Below are positions 1-6,767 of a stretch of DNA of 19,162 nt, in pieces. The DNA is from JBEIFW01 sp040382215. GTDB taxonomy: Bacteria > Actinomycetota > Acidimicrobiia > Acidimicrobiales > Ilumatobacteraceae. The stretch spans positions 1 to 19,162 of the forward strand of contig JBEIFW010000054.1 of assembly GCA_040382215.1 (NCBI GenBank), written 5' to 3'. The notes beneath the pieces are model-generated. The model ran no database searches and was not told the origin of the DNA. It was given only the letters and a program-made list of their open reading frames with translations. Position numbers and translations under genes: made by a program. Within the stretch, counting starts at the first letter, position 1, and each line of letters begins with the position of its first letter.

Positions 1-2
1 AC

Positions 3-992
3 GCTCTCGTGATCGACAACACCGACTGGACCCTCGGGCGGGCCTGGTTCGGGTACGGCTCCACCGAGGTGCGCGCCACGCTCGACCATCCCGGTGGCCC
101 GGCGTCGTTGCGGGCCGAACTGCGACCGGCCATCGGCCCCGGTGTCACCGCACTCCACGTCGGCTGGCTCGCCCCGGAGCCGGCGAACGCCTTCGACCGG
201 GCCGTCGCCGCCGCCCGCAGCGCCGACGTGGCGGTCGTCGTCGTCGGCACGACCCACGAGTGGGAGACCGAAGGCCACGACCGCGACTCGATGGATCTCC
301 CGGGTCGTCAGGACGAACTCGTGCGAGCCGTCGCCGCCGCCAACCCGCGCACGATCGTCGTCGTCAACGCCGGCAGCCCGGTGACGATGGACTGGGCGGA
401 CGACGTCGCCGCCGTCGTGCAAGCCTTCTTTCCCGGCCAGGAATTCGGCGATGCACTCGCCGATGTGCTGTGCGGCGTGGTCGACGCGTCGGGCCGGTTG
501 CCGGTGACCGTGCCGCACCGGTTGTCCGACACTCCCGCCTACCTCGATCACCCCGGGCCGGGAGGCGTGCTCCGCTACAGCGAGGGGGTGTTCGTCGGCC
601 ATCGCTGGTATGCCGCACGGTCGATCCCGGTGCGGTTCGCCTTCGGCCACGGGCTCTCGTACACCTCGTTCTCCTGGAACGAGTTCAGTGCCACGACGAC
701 CGAGGCGACGATCACGGTGACCAACACCGGCTCCCGGGCAGGACGCGAGGTCGTGCAGGTGTACATCACCCCACCGCACCGGTGGCAGGCGAGGGTCCTC
801 GCCGGGTTCGTGACCGTCGACCTCGAGCCGGGCTCGTCGAGATCCGTCACGATCCCCCTCGATGAACGCGCCGCACAGACCTGGCGGCACGGAGACTGGG
901 CCCGCGTGCCCGGCGTCTACCGGATCGAGGCGTGTCGGTCAGCCGACGACGTCGTCGCCAGCGTCGACGCGGTGGTGGCCGCCGAGTCGTAG
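3..992 (+). CDS. Glycoside hydrolase family 3 beta-glucosidase, C-terminal part (5' truncated by window edge)
   Basis: This is the downstream half of a GH3 exo-acting glycosidase, which releases terminal beta-linked sugars. The reading frame is open to the window edge, so the true start and the N-terminal barrel with the nucleophile Asp lie outside; the GTG at base 9 is an internal Val. Seen here in order: a GH3 C-terminal alpha/beta sandwich with 'ADVAVVVVGTTHEWETEGHDR' style strand and loop followed by 'LPGRQDELV' (a family hallmark, near the region that usually carries the acid/base Glu), 'AFFPGQEFGDALADVL', 'GRLPVTVP', then 'FAFGHGLSYTSF' and a fibronectin-III-like tail with 'GREVVQVYI' and 'LAGFVTVDLEPG'. 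It ends at TAG (990-992), overlapping the convergent phosphatase gene by 54 bases. Family assignment is firm; the sugar substrate cannot be told from this part. Confidence 0.9.
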   Translation, partial: ALVIDNTDWTLGRAWFGYGSTEVRATLDHPGGPASLRAELRPAIGPGVTALHVGWLAPEPANAFDRAVAAARSADVAVVVVGTTHEWETEGHDRDSMDLPGRQDELVRAVAAANPRTIVVVNAGSPVTMDWADDVAAVVQAFFPGQEFGDALADVLCGVVDASGRLPVTVPHRLSDTPAYLDHPGPGGVLRYSEGVFVGHRWYAARSIPVRFAFGHGLSYTSFSWNEFSATTTEATITVTNTGSRAGREVVQVYITPPHRWQARVLAGFVTVDLEPGSSRSVTIPLDERAAQTWRHGDWARVPGVYRIEACRSADDVVASVDAVVAAES

Positions 993-1487
993 GAGCTGCG
1001 CGAGTTGTTCGTCGGACTGCGGCCCGGCACCCGGCCGATGCCGACGGACGTGCGCGATCGCCTCTTCGAGCCCGGTGCCGAACCGGCCGAGCGCAAGCAC
1101 TGCGAGCTGACCGGTACGCCCGAGCCCGGCGCCGCAATGCAGCACCACCCGGCGGCCGGCGGCCAAGTCTTCGGCGAGGATGGAGGTCCATCGGATCGTA
1201 ATCTCGTCGTCTGCGACGCCGTGGTCCTCGATCGGCCACCAGTGCGCCCGCAACGGGTCGGGCGCATCGAGCCACCCAGCGAACCGATCGGATCGACGCT
1301 CGATCTCGGGCCGCTCGAGCAGGCACACGAGCGTGTCGGCCCCGATCACCGAGAGCGCCTCTGCCGGGTCGTGCACCACGACACTGAACCCGCACGCCCA
1401 CAACCGACCCGGGACCGGCGCCGGCAGCGGGATCTCGTGCACCCCGCCGGCAGCGGAGAATCGGGCAAGCATCGACACATCTGACAC
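939..1487 (-). CDS. Dual-specificity / tyrosine-phosphatase-like protein (CX5R family)
   Basis: This is a 182-residue cytosolic protein with the cysteine-phosphatase signature 'HCGAGLGRTG': His117, nucleophile Cys118, and Arg124 of the CX5R phosphate loop. A candidate general-acid Asp lies in 'WPIEDHG' (Asp88), about 30 residues upstream, as in dual-specificity phosphatases. Family knowledge predicts hydrolysis of a phosphomonoester via a phosphocysteine; the substrate is unknown. No signal peptide or membrane segment is visible. The start is uncertain: GTG 1487, GTG 1478 and ATG 1472 are in frame and close together, and none has a clear Shine-Dalgarno site. The 3' end overlaps the GH3 gene on the other strand by 54 bases. 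It starts 11 bases from the divergent dtd, so the two must share a very small promoter region. Confidence 0.8.
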   Translation of the reverse strand: MSDVSMLARFSAAGGVHEIPLPAPVPGRLWACGFSVVVHDPAEALSVIGADTLVCLLERPEIERRSDRFAGWLDAPDPLRAHWWPIEDHGVADDEITIRWTSILAEDLAAGRRVVLHCGAGLGRTGQLAVLALGRFGTGLEEAIAHVRRHRPGAGPQSDEQLAQLLRLGGHHRVDAGDDVVG

Positions 1488-1498
1488 GATGCCTGCCC

Positions 1499-1936
1499 GT
1501 GCGCGCGTTGGTCCAACGGGTCAGCCGGGCCTCGGTGAGCGTCGACGGCGAGGTCGTCGGCGCGATCGGGCCGGGTCTGTGCGTGCTCGTCGGCGTGACG
1601 CACGCCGACGACACAAGCACGGCCCGGAAGATGGCCGCCAAGCTCTGGCACCTGCGGGTGATGGACGACGACGCCGGGGTCATGAACCGTTCCGTCGCCG
1701 ACACCACCGGTCAGATCCTCGTCGTGAGCCAGTTCACCCTCTACGGCGACACGTCCGCCGGTCGGCGACCGAGTTGGCTCGCAGCGGCTCGTCCCGAGCA
1801 CGCAGAGCCGGTGGTGGCCGCCGTGGTCGACGAGCTGCGCCGGCTCGGCGGGACGGTCGCAACGGGCCGCTTTCGTACGACCATGGCCGTCGAGCTGGTC
1901 AACGACGGACCGGTCACCGTGCTCGTGGAGCTGTGA
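1499..1936 (+). CDS. dtd: D-aminoacyl-tRNA deacylase
   Basis: This enzyme hydrolyses D-amino acids (and glycine mischarged on tRNA-Ala) from tRNAs, a translation proofreading step in the cytosol. The 145-residue length is exactly that of the family. Family motifs are present: N-terminal 'MRALVQRVSRASVSVDGEVVG', 'ILVVSQFTLYGDT' (the SQFTLYG catalytic motif), 'GRRPSW', and near the C-terminus 'VELVNDGPVTV', holding the cross-subunit NxGP(V/F)T motif. The start is GTG, chosen because the conserved MRALVQRV begins there; no Shine-Dalgarno site is evident. The gene is divergent from the phosphatase gene with an 11-base gap, and its last 23 bases overlap the 3' end of the convergent lnt. Nothing is unusual in the protein itself. 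Confidence 0.97.
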   Translation: MRALVQRVSRASVSVDGEVVGAIGPGLCVLVGVTHADDTSTARKMAAKLWHLRVMDDDAGVMNRSVADTTGQILVVSQFTLYGDTSAGRRPSWLAAARPEHAEPVVAAVVDELRRLGGTVATGRFRTTMAVELVNDGPVTVLVEL

Positions 1937-3437
1937 GCGGCACCGACGTGCGGCGACGGGCCGCCCACCAAGCGCCCGCCACCACGACCAGCGCGGCGAG
2001 CACCACCGGCCGATCGCCGAAGCGCACGTAGGGCGTGAGCCCACGTCGCAACTCGACCTCCTGCACGCGGACCGCGCGCTCGCGCTGCGCGGTGCGATCG
2101 AGCACGGTGCCATCCGGCGAGACGAACGCCGAAAACCCCGTGGGGGCGACCTGGACCACCCACCGGCCCATCTCGCGGGCCCGCAGCCGCGAGGACGCGA
2201 CCTGCTGGGACTGCAGGATCGTGCCTTCGTAGCTGGCACCGTTCGTGGGATTCAGCACGAGGCCGCCCCCGGCACCCACCCCGTCGCGAGCGCGCCCGCC
2301 GAAGAAGACCTCCCACGAGATCACCACGCCGACCCGACCGATGCCGGGCACCTCGACGAATCCCGGACCCGGACCGGGCGTCGCATCCCGGGGCACGAGT
2401 TGCCGGGTGGGCGCGCCGAGCGTCTCCACCAGTGCCCGCAACGGGACGTACTCCCCGAAGGGCACCCGCCGCACCTTGTCGTAGCGCCCGGTCTGCGTGC
2501 CGTCCGGCTGAACCACGACCTGGGCGTTGGTGAAGTGGTCGGGCCCGTCGTCCTCGGTGATGCCGACCGAGAACGGGGCACCGACCCGTCGGGCGAGCGC
2601 CGCCACCTCGATCAGTTCCCGCGAGTTCGAGAACAGGCAGGCGCCGTCCACCTCGTCGGCCGGCGCGCAGGTCGGGATGATCACGTTCTCGGGCCACACG
2701 ACGAGATCGACCCCTGCCGGCACCTCCTGCGACGCCGCGAGGTGGCGTTCGAGCACGAGCCGTTTCGGCGTCGAGATCGCGCGCGTCCCCTGCTCACCAC
2801 CCCCCTGGACAAGTGCGACGCGCCGAGTGCCGACGACGTCGGTGTCGGCCAGCGACGCAGATGCGACCAACACGGCCACCAGTCCGACGGTCCCGGCGAC
2901 AGGCTGCCAGCGGAACCGGCGGGTGACGACGACCTCGCATGCGACCCCCAGGGCCGTCCCCAGTGCGAACGTTGCCCAGGTGATTGCGAGCGCGCCGCCG
3001 AGCGGCGCGAGGGCGCCGAGCGGCCCGGCCACCTGCCCGATGGCCAGGCTGGCCAGCGGGACGCCGCCGAAGGGGAAACTGAACCGCACGACCTCGGCAA
3101 GCGTCAGGGCCGCTGGCAGCGCGAGCCACCGCCACGCACCCTGCGGTACCACGGCGGCCGCCAGGCCGAGGTAGGCCGCGTAGGCCGCCGTCGCCACCAG
3201 GTAGCCGGGCACGGAGAACGACCACATCCATCCCATCCCGGGCGCCAGCCAGCCGACGGCGAACAGCCAGGTGGTGGCGAAGTACCCCAATCGGGACCGC
3301 CCGACCCCGAGCCGTTCGAGCACGGCGATACCGACGAAGGCGAGCGGCCACCACCCCCACGGTGGTAGGGACGCAGCCACGAGCGTCCCGGCGCCGAGTG
3401 AGGCCGCCGCCACCAGGAGTCGTCGTCGAAGCGCCAT
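1914..3437 (-). CDS. lnt: Apolipoprotein N-acyltransferase family protein with Ser at the nucleophile position
   Basis: Lnt transfers an acyl chain to the N-terminal Cys of lipoproteins at the membrane, the last lipoprotein maturation step. This 507-residue protein has the expected plan: several hydrophobic segments over residues 1-195 (first 'LPPWGWWPLAFVGIAVL'), a carbon-nitrogen-hydrolase domain at about 203-460, and a C-terminal membrane segment at about 478-492. Glu250 ('VVWPEN') and Lys321 ('GRYDKVRRVPFGEYVPLR') of the Glu-Lys-Cys triad are present. The Cys position, normally in an I-C-(Y/W)-E motif, reads 'VVISWEVFF', with Ser374 encoded by TCG at 2318-2316. The Glu-Lys and Lys-Ser spacings (71 and 53) are close to those I recall for E. 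coli Lnt, so the alignment is secure. Either this clade uses Ser, or activity is lost or altered. It overlaps dtd tail-to-tail and is divergent from the LLM gene. Confidence 0.9.
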   Translation of the reverse strand: MALRRRLLVAAASLGAGTLVAASLPPWGWWPLAFVGIAVLERLGVGRSRLGYFATTWLFAVGWLAPGMGWMWSFSVPGYLVATAAYAAYLGLAAAVVPQGAWRWLALPAALTLAEVVRFSFPFGGVPLASLAIGQVAGPLGALAPLGGALAITWATFALGTALGVACEVVVTRRFRWQPVAGTVGLVAVLVASASLADTDVVGTRRVALVQGGGEQGTRAISTPKRLVLERHLAASQEVPAGVDLVVWPENVIIPTCAPADEVDGACLFSNSRELIEVAALARRVGAPFSVGITEDDGPDHFTNAQVVVQPDGTQTGRYDKVRRVPFGEYVPLRALVETLGAPTRQLVPRDATPGPGPGFVEVPGIGRVGVVISWEVFFGGRARDGVGAGGGLVLNPTNGASYEGTILQSQQVASSRLRAREMGRWVVQVAPTGFSAFVSPDGTVLDRTAQRERAVRVQEVELRRGLTPYVRFGDRPVVLAALVVVAGAWWAARRRTSVPLTAPRAR

Positions 3438-3465
3438 GACGGTGGGCGATTCTGCCTGCCCCCTC

Positions 3466-3479
3466 CCGCCCGCGGGCGG
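3466..3479. promoter_or_regulatory. 14-bp perfect GC palindrome between lnt and the LLM oxidoreductase
   Basis: CCGCCCGCGGGCGG is a perfect inverted repeat in the 74-base divergent spacer. It sits about 20 bases upstream of the TAGGGT hexamer for the rightward gene and about 29 bases from the lnt start codon. The location suits an operator acting on either gene, but a GC-only palindrome of this size is easy to find by chance at this base composition. Confidence 0.25.
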
Positions 3480-3498
3480 TCGGGCCCACGGCCGGACC

Positions 3499-3504
3499 TA
3501 GGGT
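3499..3504 (+). promoter_or_regulatory. Putative -10 hexamer TAGGGT for a leaderless transcript of the LLM oxidoreductase
   Basis: TAGGGT is followed by 7 bases and then ATG (3512). This is the spacing expected when transcription starts at the A of the start codon, as is common in actinobacteria (TANNNT -10 box). There is no Shine-Dalgarno site before 3512, which fits leaderless translation. It also favours ATG 3512 over the upstream in-frame GTG 3503, which lies inside the hexamer. No -35 box is recognisable. Confidence 0.5.
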
Positions 3505-3511
3505 GCAGGGC

Positions 3512-4585
3512 ATGGAGCTCGGGGTCTGCATCGCCGCAAAGATCGACGACATCGACTACGCCGTGCTGGCGGAGGATCTCGGCTACACCCACCTCTGGGT
3601 CGCCGACAGCCAGATGCTGTGGTCCGACCCCTTCGCCACGCTTGCGCTCGTCGCCGACCGCACCACCCGGGTGCGTATCGGCACCGGCGTGAACGTCGCC
3701 GGAACCCGACCGGCCGCGGTCCTCGCATCGGGGATGGCGACGATCAACCGGCTCGCTCCCGGGCGGGTGTTCTGCGGGATCGGCACCGGCAACACGGCGA
3801 TGCGGGTGATGGGCCACAAACCGATGTCGATGGCGGAGTTCGAGCGTTACCTCCGGGAACTCCGCCCGTTGCTGCGCGGCGAGGAGACCGAGCTGACGTG
3901 GCGAGGCCGCACGGCACCGACGCGCCACCTCATGCCCGACGCCGGGTTCGTCGCCTTCGACCCCGAGATCCCGCTCTACGTGTCGTCGTTCGGTCCGAAG
4001 TCGTTGCAGATCGCCGGGGCGCACGGCGACGGCGCCGTGCTGTCCGTCCCGCCCAATCCGGCCGCAGTCGCCGGTGTCCGCGCCCGACTCGCAGCGGCTG
4101 CGCACGCCGCAGGGCGCACGATCGACCGCCGCAGCTTCCCGATCGCGTCCCTCACGACGATGGTCGTGCTCGAGCCCGGCGAGACCGCCGGCAGCGAGCG
4201 GGTGCGGGCCGAGGCGGGGGCGTTCGCCATCGCCGCACTGCACTACTCCTACGAGCAGTGGCGTCAGTACGGTCGGGCGCCGGGCCCGCACCTGGAGCCG
4301 ATCTGGGACGAGTACGTCGCGTCGATGGCCGGTGAGCCCGACGATCGGGTGCACCTGCGGATCCACCGGGGCCACAACTGCTGGGTCGAGCCCGACGAGG
4401 AGCGGTTCGTGACGCGCGAGCTCATCGAGGCCACGTGCCTGGTCGGCACCGCCGAGCAACTCGTCGAACGGCTGCGCGCCCTCGACGAGGCCGGACTGGA
4501 TCAAGTGATGATCCTCCCGCCCTTGGCCTGCAAAGAAAAGGTCCTTCGCGACGTTGCCGACCGGGTGATGCCGCACCTCGGCTGA
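3512..4585 (+). CDS. LLM-class (luciferase-like) flavin/F420-dependent oxidoreductase
   Basis: This 357-residue TIM-barrel protein belongs to the bacterial luciferase-like superfamily. Seen: N-terminal 'AEDLGYTHLWVADSQMLWSDPFATLALVA', then 'TTRVRIGTGV', 'LAPGRVFCGIGTGNTA', 'EIPLYVSSFGPKSLQIAGAHGDGAVL', and near the C-terminus 'CLVGTAEQLVERL' followed by 'GLDQVMILPP'. In actinobacteria such proteins usually use coenzyme F420, and less often FMN; the cofactor and substrate are not decided by the sequence. The start is set at ATG 3512 because TAGGGT (3499-3504) sits 7 bases upstream; GTG 3503 would add three residues. It is cytosolic, with no signal or membrane segment. It is divergent from lnt and ends 18 bases before the convergent sortase gene. 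Confidence 0.9.
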   Translation: MELGVCIAAKIDDIDYAVLAEDLGYTHLWVADSQMLWSDPFATLALVADRTTRVRIGTGVNVAGTRPAAVLASGMATINRLAPGRVFCGIGTGNTAMRVMGHKPMSMAEFERYLRELRPLLRGEETELTWRGRTAPTRHLMPDAGFVAFDPEIPLYVSSFGPKSLQIAGAHGDGAVLSVPPNPAAVAGVRARLAAAAHAAGRTIDRRSFPIASLTTMVVLEPGETAGSERVRAEAGAFAIAALHYSYEQWRQYGRAPGPHLEPIWDEYVASMAGEPDDRVHLRIHRGHNCWVEPDEERFVTRELIEATCLVGTAEQLVERLRALDEAGLDQVMILPPLACKEKVLRDVADRVMPHLG

Positions 4586-4603
4586 CAGGTTCGGCCTCCG
4601 GCC

Positions 4604-5332
4604 TCAGACGACGAGGTCGAGCCGTACGACGTAGCGGTAACGCGTCGAGCCCGGCGGATGGCAGGCGAACAGCGTGGCGGTCGGCGTCGAGGTCGGGTTG
4701 ATGATGTCCACCCGGTCCGGGGTGACGATCTCGTGGCCGGACATCACGTAGCGGTGCTGCACCCCGTCCACGTCGAACAGCACTTCGTCGCCCGGCTCGA
4801 GCTGGTCGATGTAGCGGAACGGCTTGGTGTGGCTCGTGCGATGCCCGGCGACGACAAGGTTGCCGTTGCGGCCGGGCTGAGCCGAACCGGGCCAGTACCC
4901 CGGGCCGAGATCGAGCGTGGTCATGTCGACGCCCTCCCGCATCGGCGCATCGATCCCGAGCTTGGGGATCACGATGCGCCCTACGAGCGCGCCGGCCCAG
5001 CGGGGTCGGGTCTGCGCCGGCGGGGGTTGCGGGATGGGGGGCGGTTCGGGCTCGGTGGTCGTGGGCGCCTCGGTGGTCGTGGGCGCCTCGGTGGTCGTGG
5101 GCGCCTCGGACGTCATCGGTGCCGTCGTGGGCGCCGTCGTCGGTGTGGTGGTCGAGGCTTCGGCGCGGGCGATGGCTGCACTCACCGCCGGAGGAAGGCT
5201 GGTGGCCGACGTCGGCGACGGGATCACGACCTCGGGAGGTAGTTCGGTCGAACGCGGCAGGCTCGCCGGCACGGCACCCTCGGCGGAACCGCACGAAGCA
5301 AGGAGCATCAGGGCCACTGCAATCCGTCGCAC
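4604..5332 (-). CDS. Class E/D-like sortase with lipoprotein signal peptide and Pro/Thr-rich stalk
   Basis: Sortases are extracytoplasmic transpeptidases that join sorting-signal proteins to the cell wall or to each other. The 242-residue protein begins MRRIAVALMLLASCGS, a type II signal peptide with lipobox L-A-S-C (lipidated Cys14). A linker follows (about 15-110), including three 'EAPTTT' units (77-94), then the sortase fold (about 117-240): 'GRIVIPKLGIDAPM', 'VVAGHRT' (catalytic His164), 'LFACHPPG' (catalytic Cys224) and 'TRYRYVVRLDL' (catalytic Arg231 or Arg233). The subclass is judged from these motifs only. Lipid anchoring is odd, since sortases are usually held by a membrane helix. 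GTG 5332 follows a TAGGCT hexamer by 6 bases. It lies 46 bases downstream of hemG on the same strand, and no sorting-signal substrate lies in the window. Confidence 0.92.
   Translation of the reverse strand: MRRIAVALMLLASCGSAEGAVPASLPRSTELPPEVVIPSPTSATSLPPAVSAAIARAEASTTTPTTAPTTAPMTSEAPTTTEAPTTTEAPTTTEPEPPPIPQPPPAQTRPRWAGALVGRIVIPKLGIDAPMREGVDMTTLDLGPGYWPGSAQPGRNGNLVVAGHRTSHTKPFRYIDQLEPGDEVLFDVDGVQHRYVMSGHEIVTPDRVDIINPTSTPTATLFACHPPGSTRYRYVVRLDLVV
5051..5109 (-). repeat. Three tandem 18-bp units in the sortase stalk
   Basis: Three identical copies of ctcggtggtcgtgggcgc (plus strand; 5051-5068, 5069-5086, 5087-5104) and a partial fourth. They encode Glu-Ala-Pro-Thr-Thr-Thr units of the linker between the lipid anchor and the catalytic domain. 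Identity at the base level implies recent slippage, so copy number may vary between strains. Confidence 0.9.
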
Positions 5333-5338
5333 CCGATC

Positions 5339-5344
5339 AGCCTA
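5339..5344 (-). promoter_or_regulatory. Putative -10 hexamer TAGGCT for the sortase gene
   Basis: On the minus strand TAGGCT is followed by 6 bases (gatcgg) and the GTG start at 5332. This is the same geometry as the sites before the LLM and enoyl-CoA hydratase genes. It suggests a leaderless transcript separate from the upstream heme operon. Confidence 0.48.
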
Positions 5345-5378
5345 GGGAACACGGAGGGTCGCCCGCACCGGTGACGGC

Positions 5379-6767
5379 TCAGCGGTCGAACCGCCGCAGA
5401 ACGGCGACGGCCGCCTGCTGACCCTGGTTGATGCAGGCCGGGATACCGACCCCGCGATACGCCGCGCCGGCGACCAGCACGCCTGGGGCGTCTCGCTCGA
5501 GCGCCTTCTCGATCGCAGCGACACGCCCGGCGTGACCCGGCTCGTACTGGGGGAACGACTTCGGCCACCGCGTGATCCGCACCGCCGTCGGTTCGGTGTC
5601 GATGCCGAGTTGCTCGTGGAGATCGGCCGACACCGCCCCGAGGATCTCGGCATCGGGCCAGTCCACCGCGTGTTCGTCCCCGAACCGGCCGACCGATGCG
5701 CGGAACAGGACCTGTCCGGGCAACCGCCAGTGCGCCCACTTGGTCGAGGCCCACGACGCTGCGGTCAGGTGCCGCTGCACAGGCTTGGGCACCAGGTGAC
5801 CCGACGCGTCGAGCGCCCGGGGCACCGCAGCGGCCGGGAACGCAAGGGTCACCATCACGACCGATGCGTGCTCGATCGCGCCCGTCAGCCGACCGGCCTC
5901 GGGACTCACCGTGGCGAGCAACGGGGCCGCCGCATGCGCCGGTGTCGCCACCACGACGGCGTCGAAGGTCGCATCGTAGGCCGAGCCCCCCGGTCCGGCC
6001 GCTCGGAGCCGCCAGCCACCCGACGCAGCGTGCTCGAGCGACCTCACCTCGGTCTCGATGCGCACCGTGCCCCCGGCGGCGGCGATGCGCTCGTCGAGCG
6101 CCGCGACGAGCGCGCCGAGCCCGCCGCGTGGAGTCACGAACACCGGGTGACCCGGACCTCGGGGTGCGACGGGCTGGGCGCGCAGGCCCACCAGCAGGCT
6201 CCGGCTGCGGCCGGCCACGGCCGAAATCTGGGGGACGGAGGTGAGCGACAGCCGGTCGACGTCACCGGCGTTGATCCCCCCGACGAGGGGGTCGACGAGC
6301 CGTTCGGCCACTTCATCGCCGAACCGGGCGCGGATCAACCTGCCGAGGCTGTCACCGTCGTCATAGCGGGGTAGGACCGGTTCGAGCGCTGCGCGGAGCT
6401 TGCCGGGCCACGACAGCAGCCGGCTGCGGGCGAGGCCGAACAGCCCGGCCGGAACGCCGAGTACGAGACCGTCAGGGATCGTGTGGAGCCGGCCACCCCA
6501 CCACACGTAGGCCTTCGCGACGGCGGGACTCACCAGCTCGTCGCCGAGACCGACCTCGTGCAGGAGGTCCACCGCCCACGGCACCCGCGCGAGCACGGCG
6601 TCGGGTCCCTCGTCGACCGCAGGCAACCCGGCGAACGGCGAGGTGTGGATCTTGCCGCCGAGTCGGTCGTCTCGCTCGAGGACGACCACCTCGTGCCCGG
6701 AGGCGGCGAGGCGATGGGCGGCGGCGAGCCCGGTGATGCCGCCGCCGACGACGGCGACGCGACTCAC
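5379..6767 (-). CDS. hemG: Coproporphyrinogen III / protoporphyrinogen oxidase (HemG/HemY, CgoX type)
   Basis: This FAD enzyme removes six electrons from the porphyrinogen to give the porphyrin. In actinobacteria the substrate is usually coproporphyrinogen III, hence CgoX. The 462-residue protein starts with the dinucleotide-binding 'VAVVGGGITGLAAAHRL' (GGGITG at 8-13) and 'VVVLERDDRLGGK'. It continues with 'VDEGPDAVL', 'LVGGINAGDVDRLSL', 'TPRGGLGALV', 'DAVVVATPAHAA' and ends with 'LVAGAAYRGVGIPACINQG', the FAD-contacting motif of the family. GTG 6767 is chosen because the FAD motif begins four residues later. Its GTGA overlaps the TGA of hemH (6764-6767), a sign of translational coupling; if hemH translation really stops early, hemG expression could fall. 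Nothing in the protein is abnormal. Confidence 0.95.
   Translation of the reverse strand: MSRVAVVGGGITGLAAAHRLAASGHEVVVLERDDRLGGKIHTSPFAGLPAVDEGPDAVLARVPWAVDLLHEVGLGDELVSPAVAKAYVWWGGRLHTIPDGLVLGVPAGLFGLARSRLLSWPGKLRAALEPVLPRYDDGDSLGRLIRARFGDEVAERLVDPLVGGINAGDVDRLSLTSVPQISAVAGRSRSLLVGLRAQPVAPRGPGHPVFVTPRGGLGALVAALDERIAAAGGTVRIETEVRSLEHAASGGWRLRAAGPGGSAYDATFDAVVVATPAHAAAPLLATVSPEAGRLTGAIEHASVVMVTLAFPAAAVPRALDASGHLVPKPVQRHLTAASWASTKWAHWRLPGQVLFRASVGRFGDEHAVDWPDAEILGAVSADLHEQLGIDTEPTAVRITRWPKSFPQYEPGHAGRVAAIEKALERDAPGVLVAGAAYRGVGIPACINQGQQAAVAVLRRFDR

Noticed and set aside
4593..4603. GGCC-TCC-GGCC hairpin between the LLM and sortase genes as a bidirectional terminator
   Set aside because: Only a 4-bp stem, no T-tract, and such matches are frequent at this GC content.
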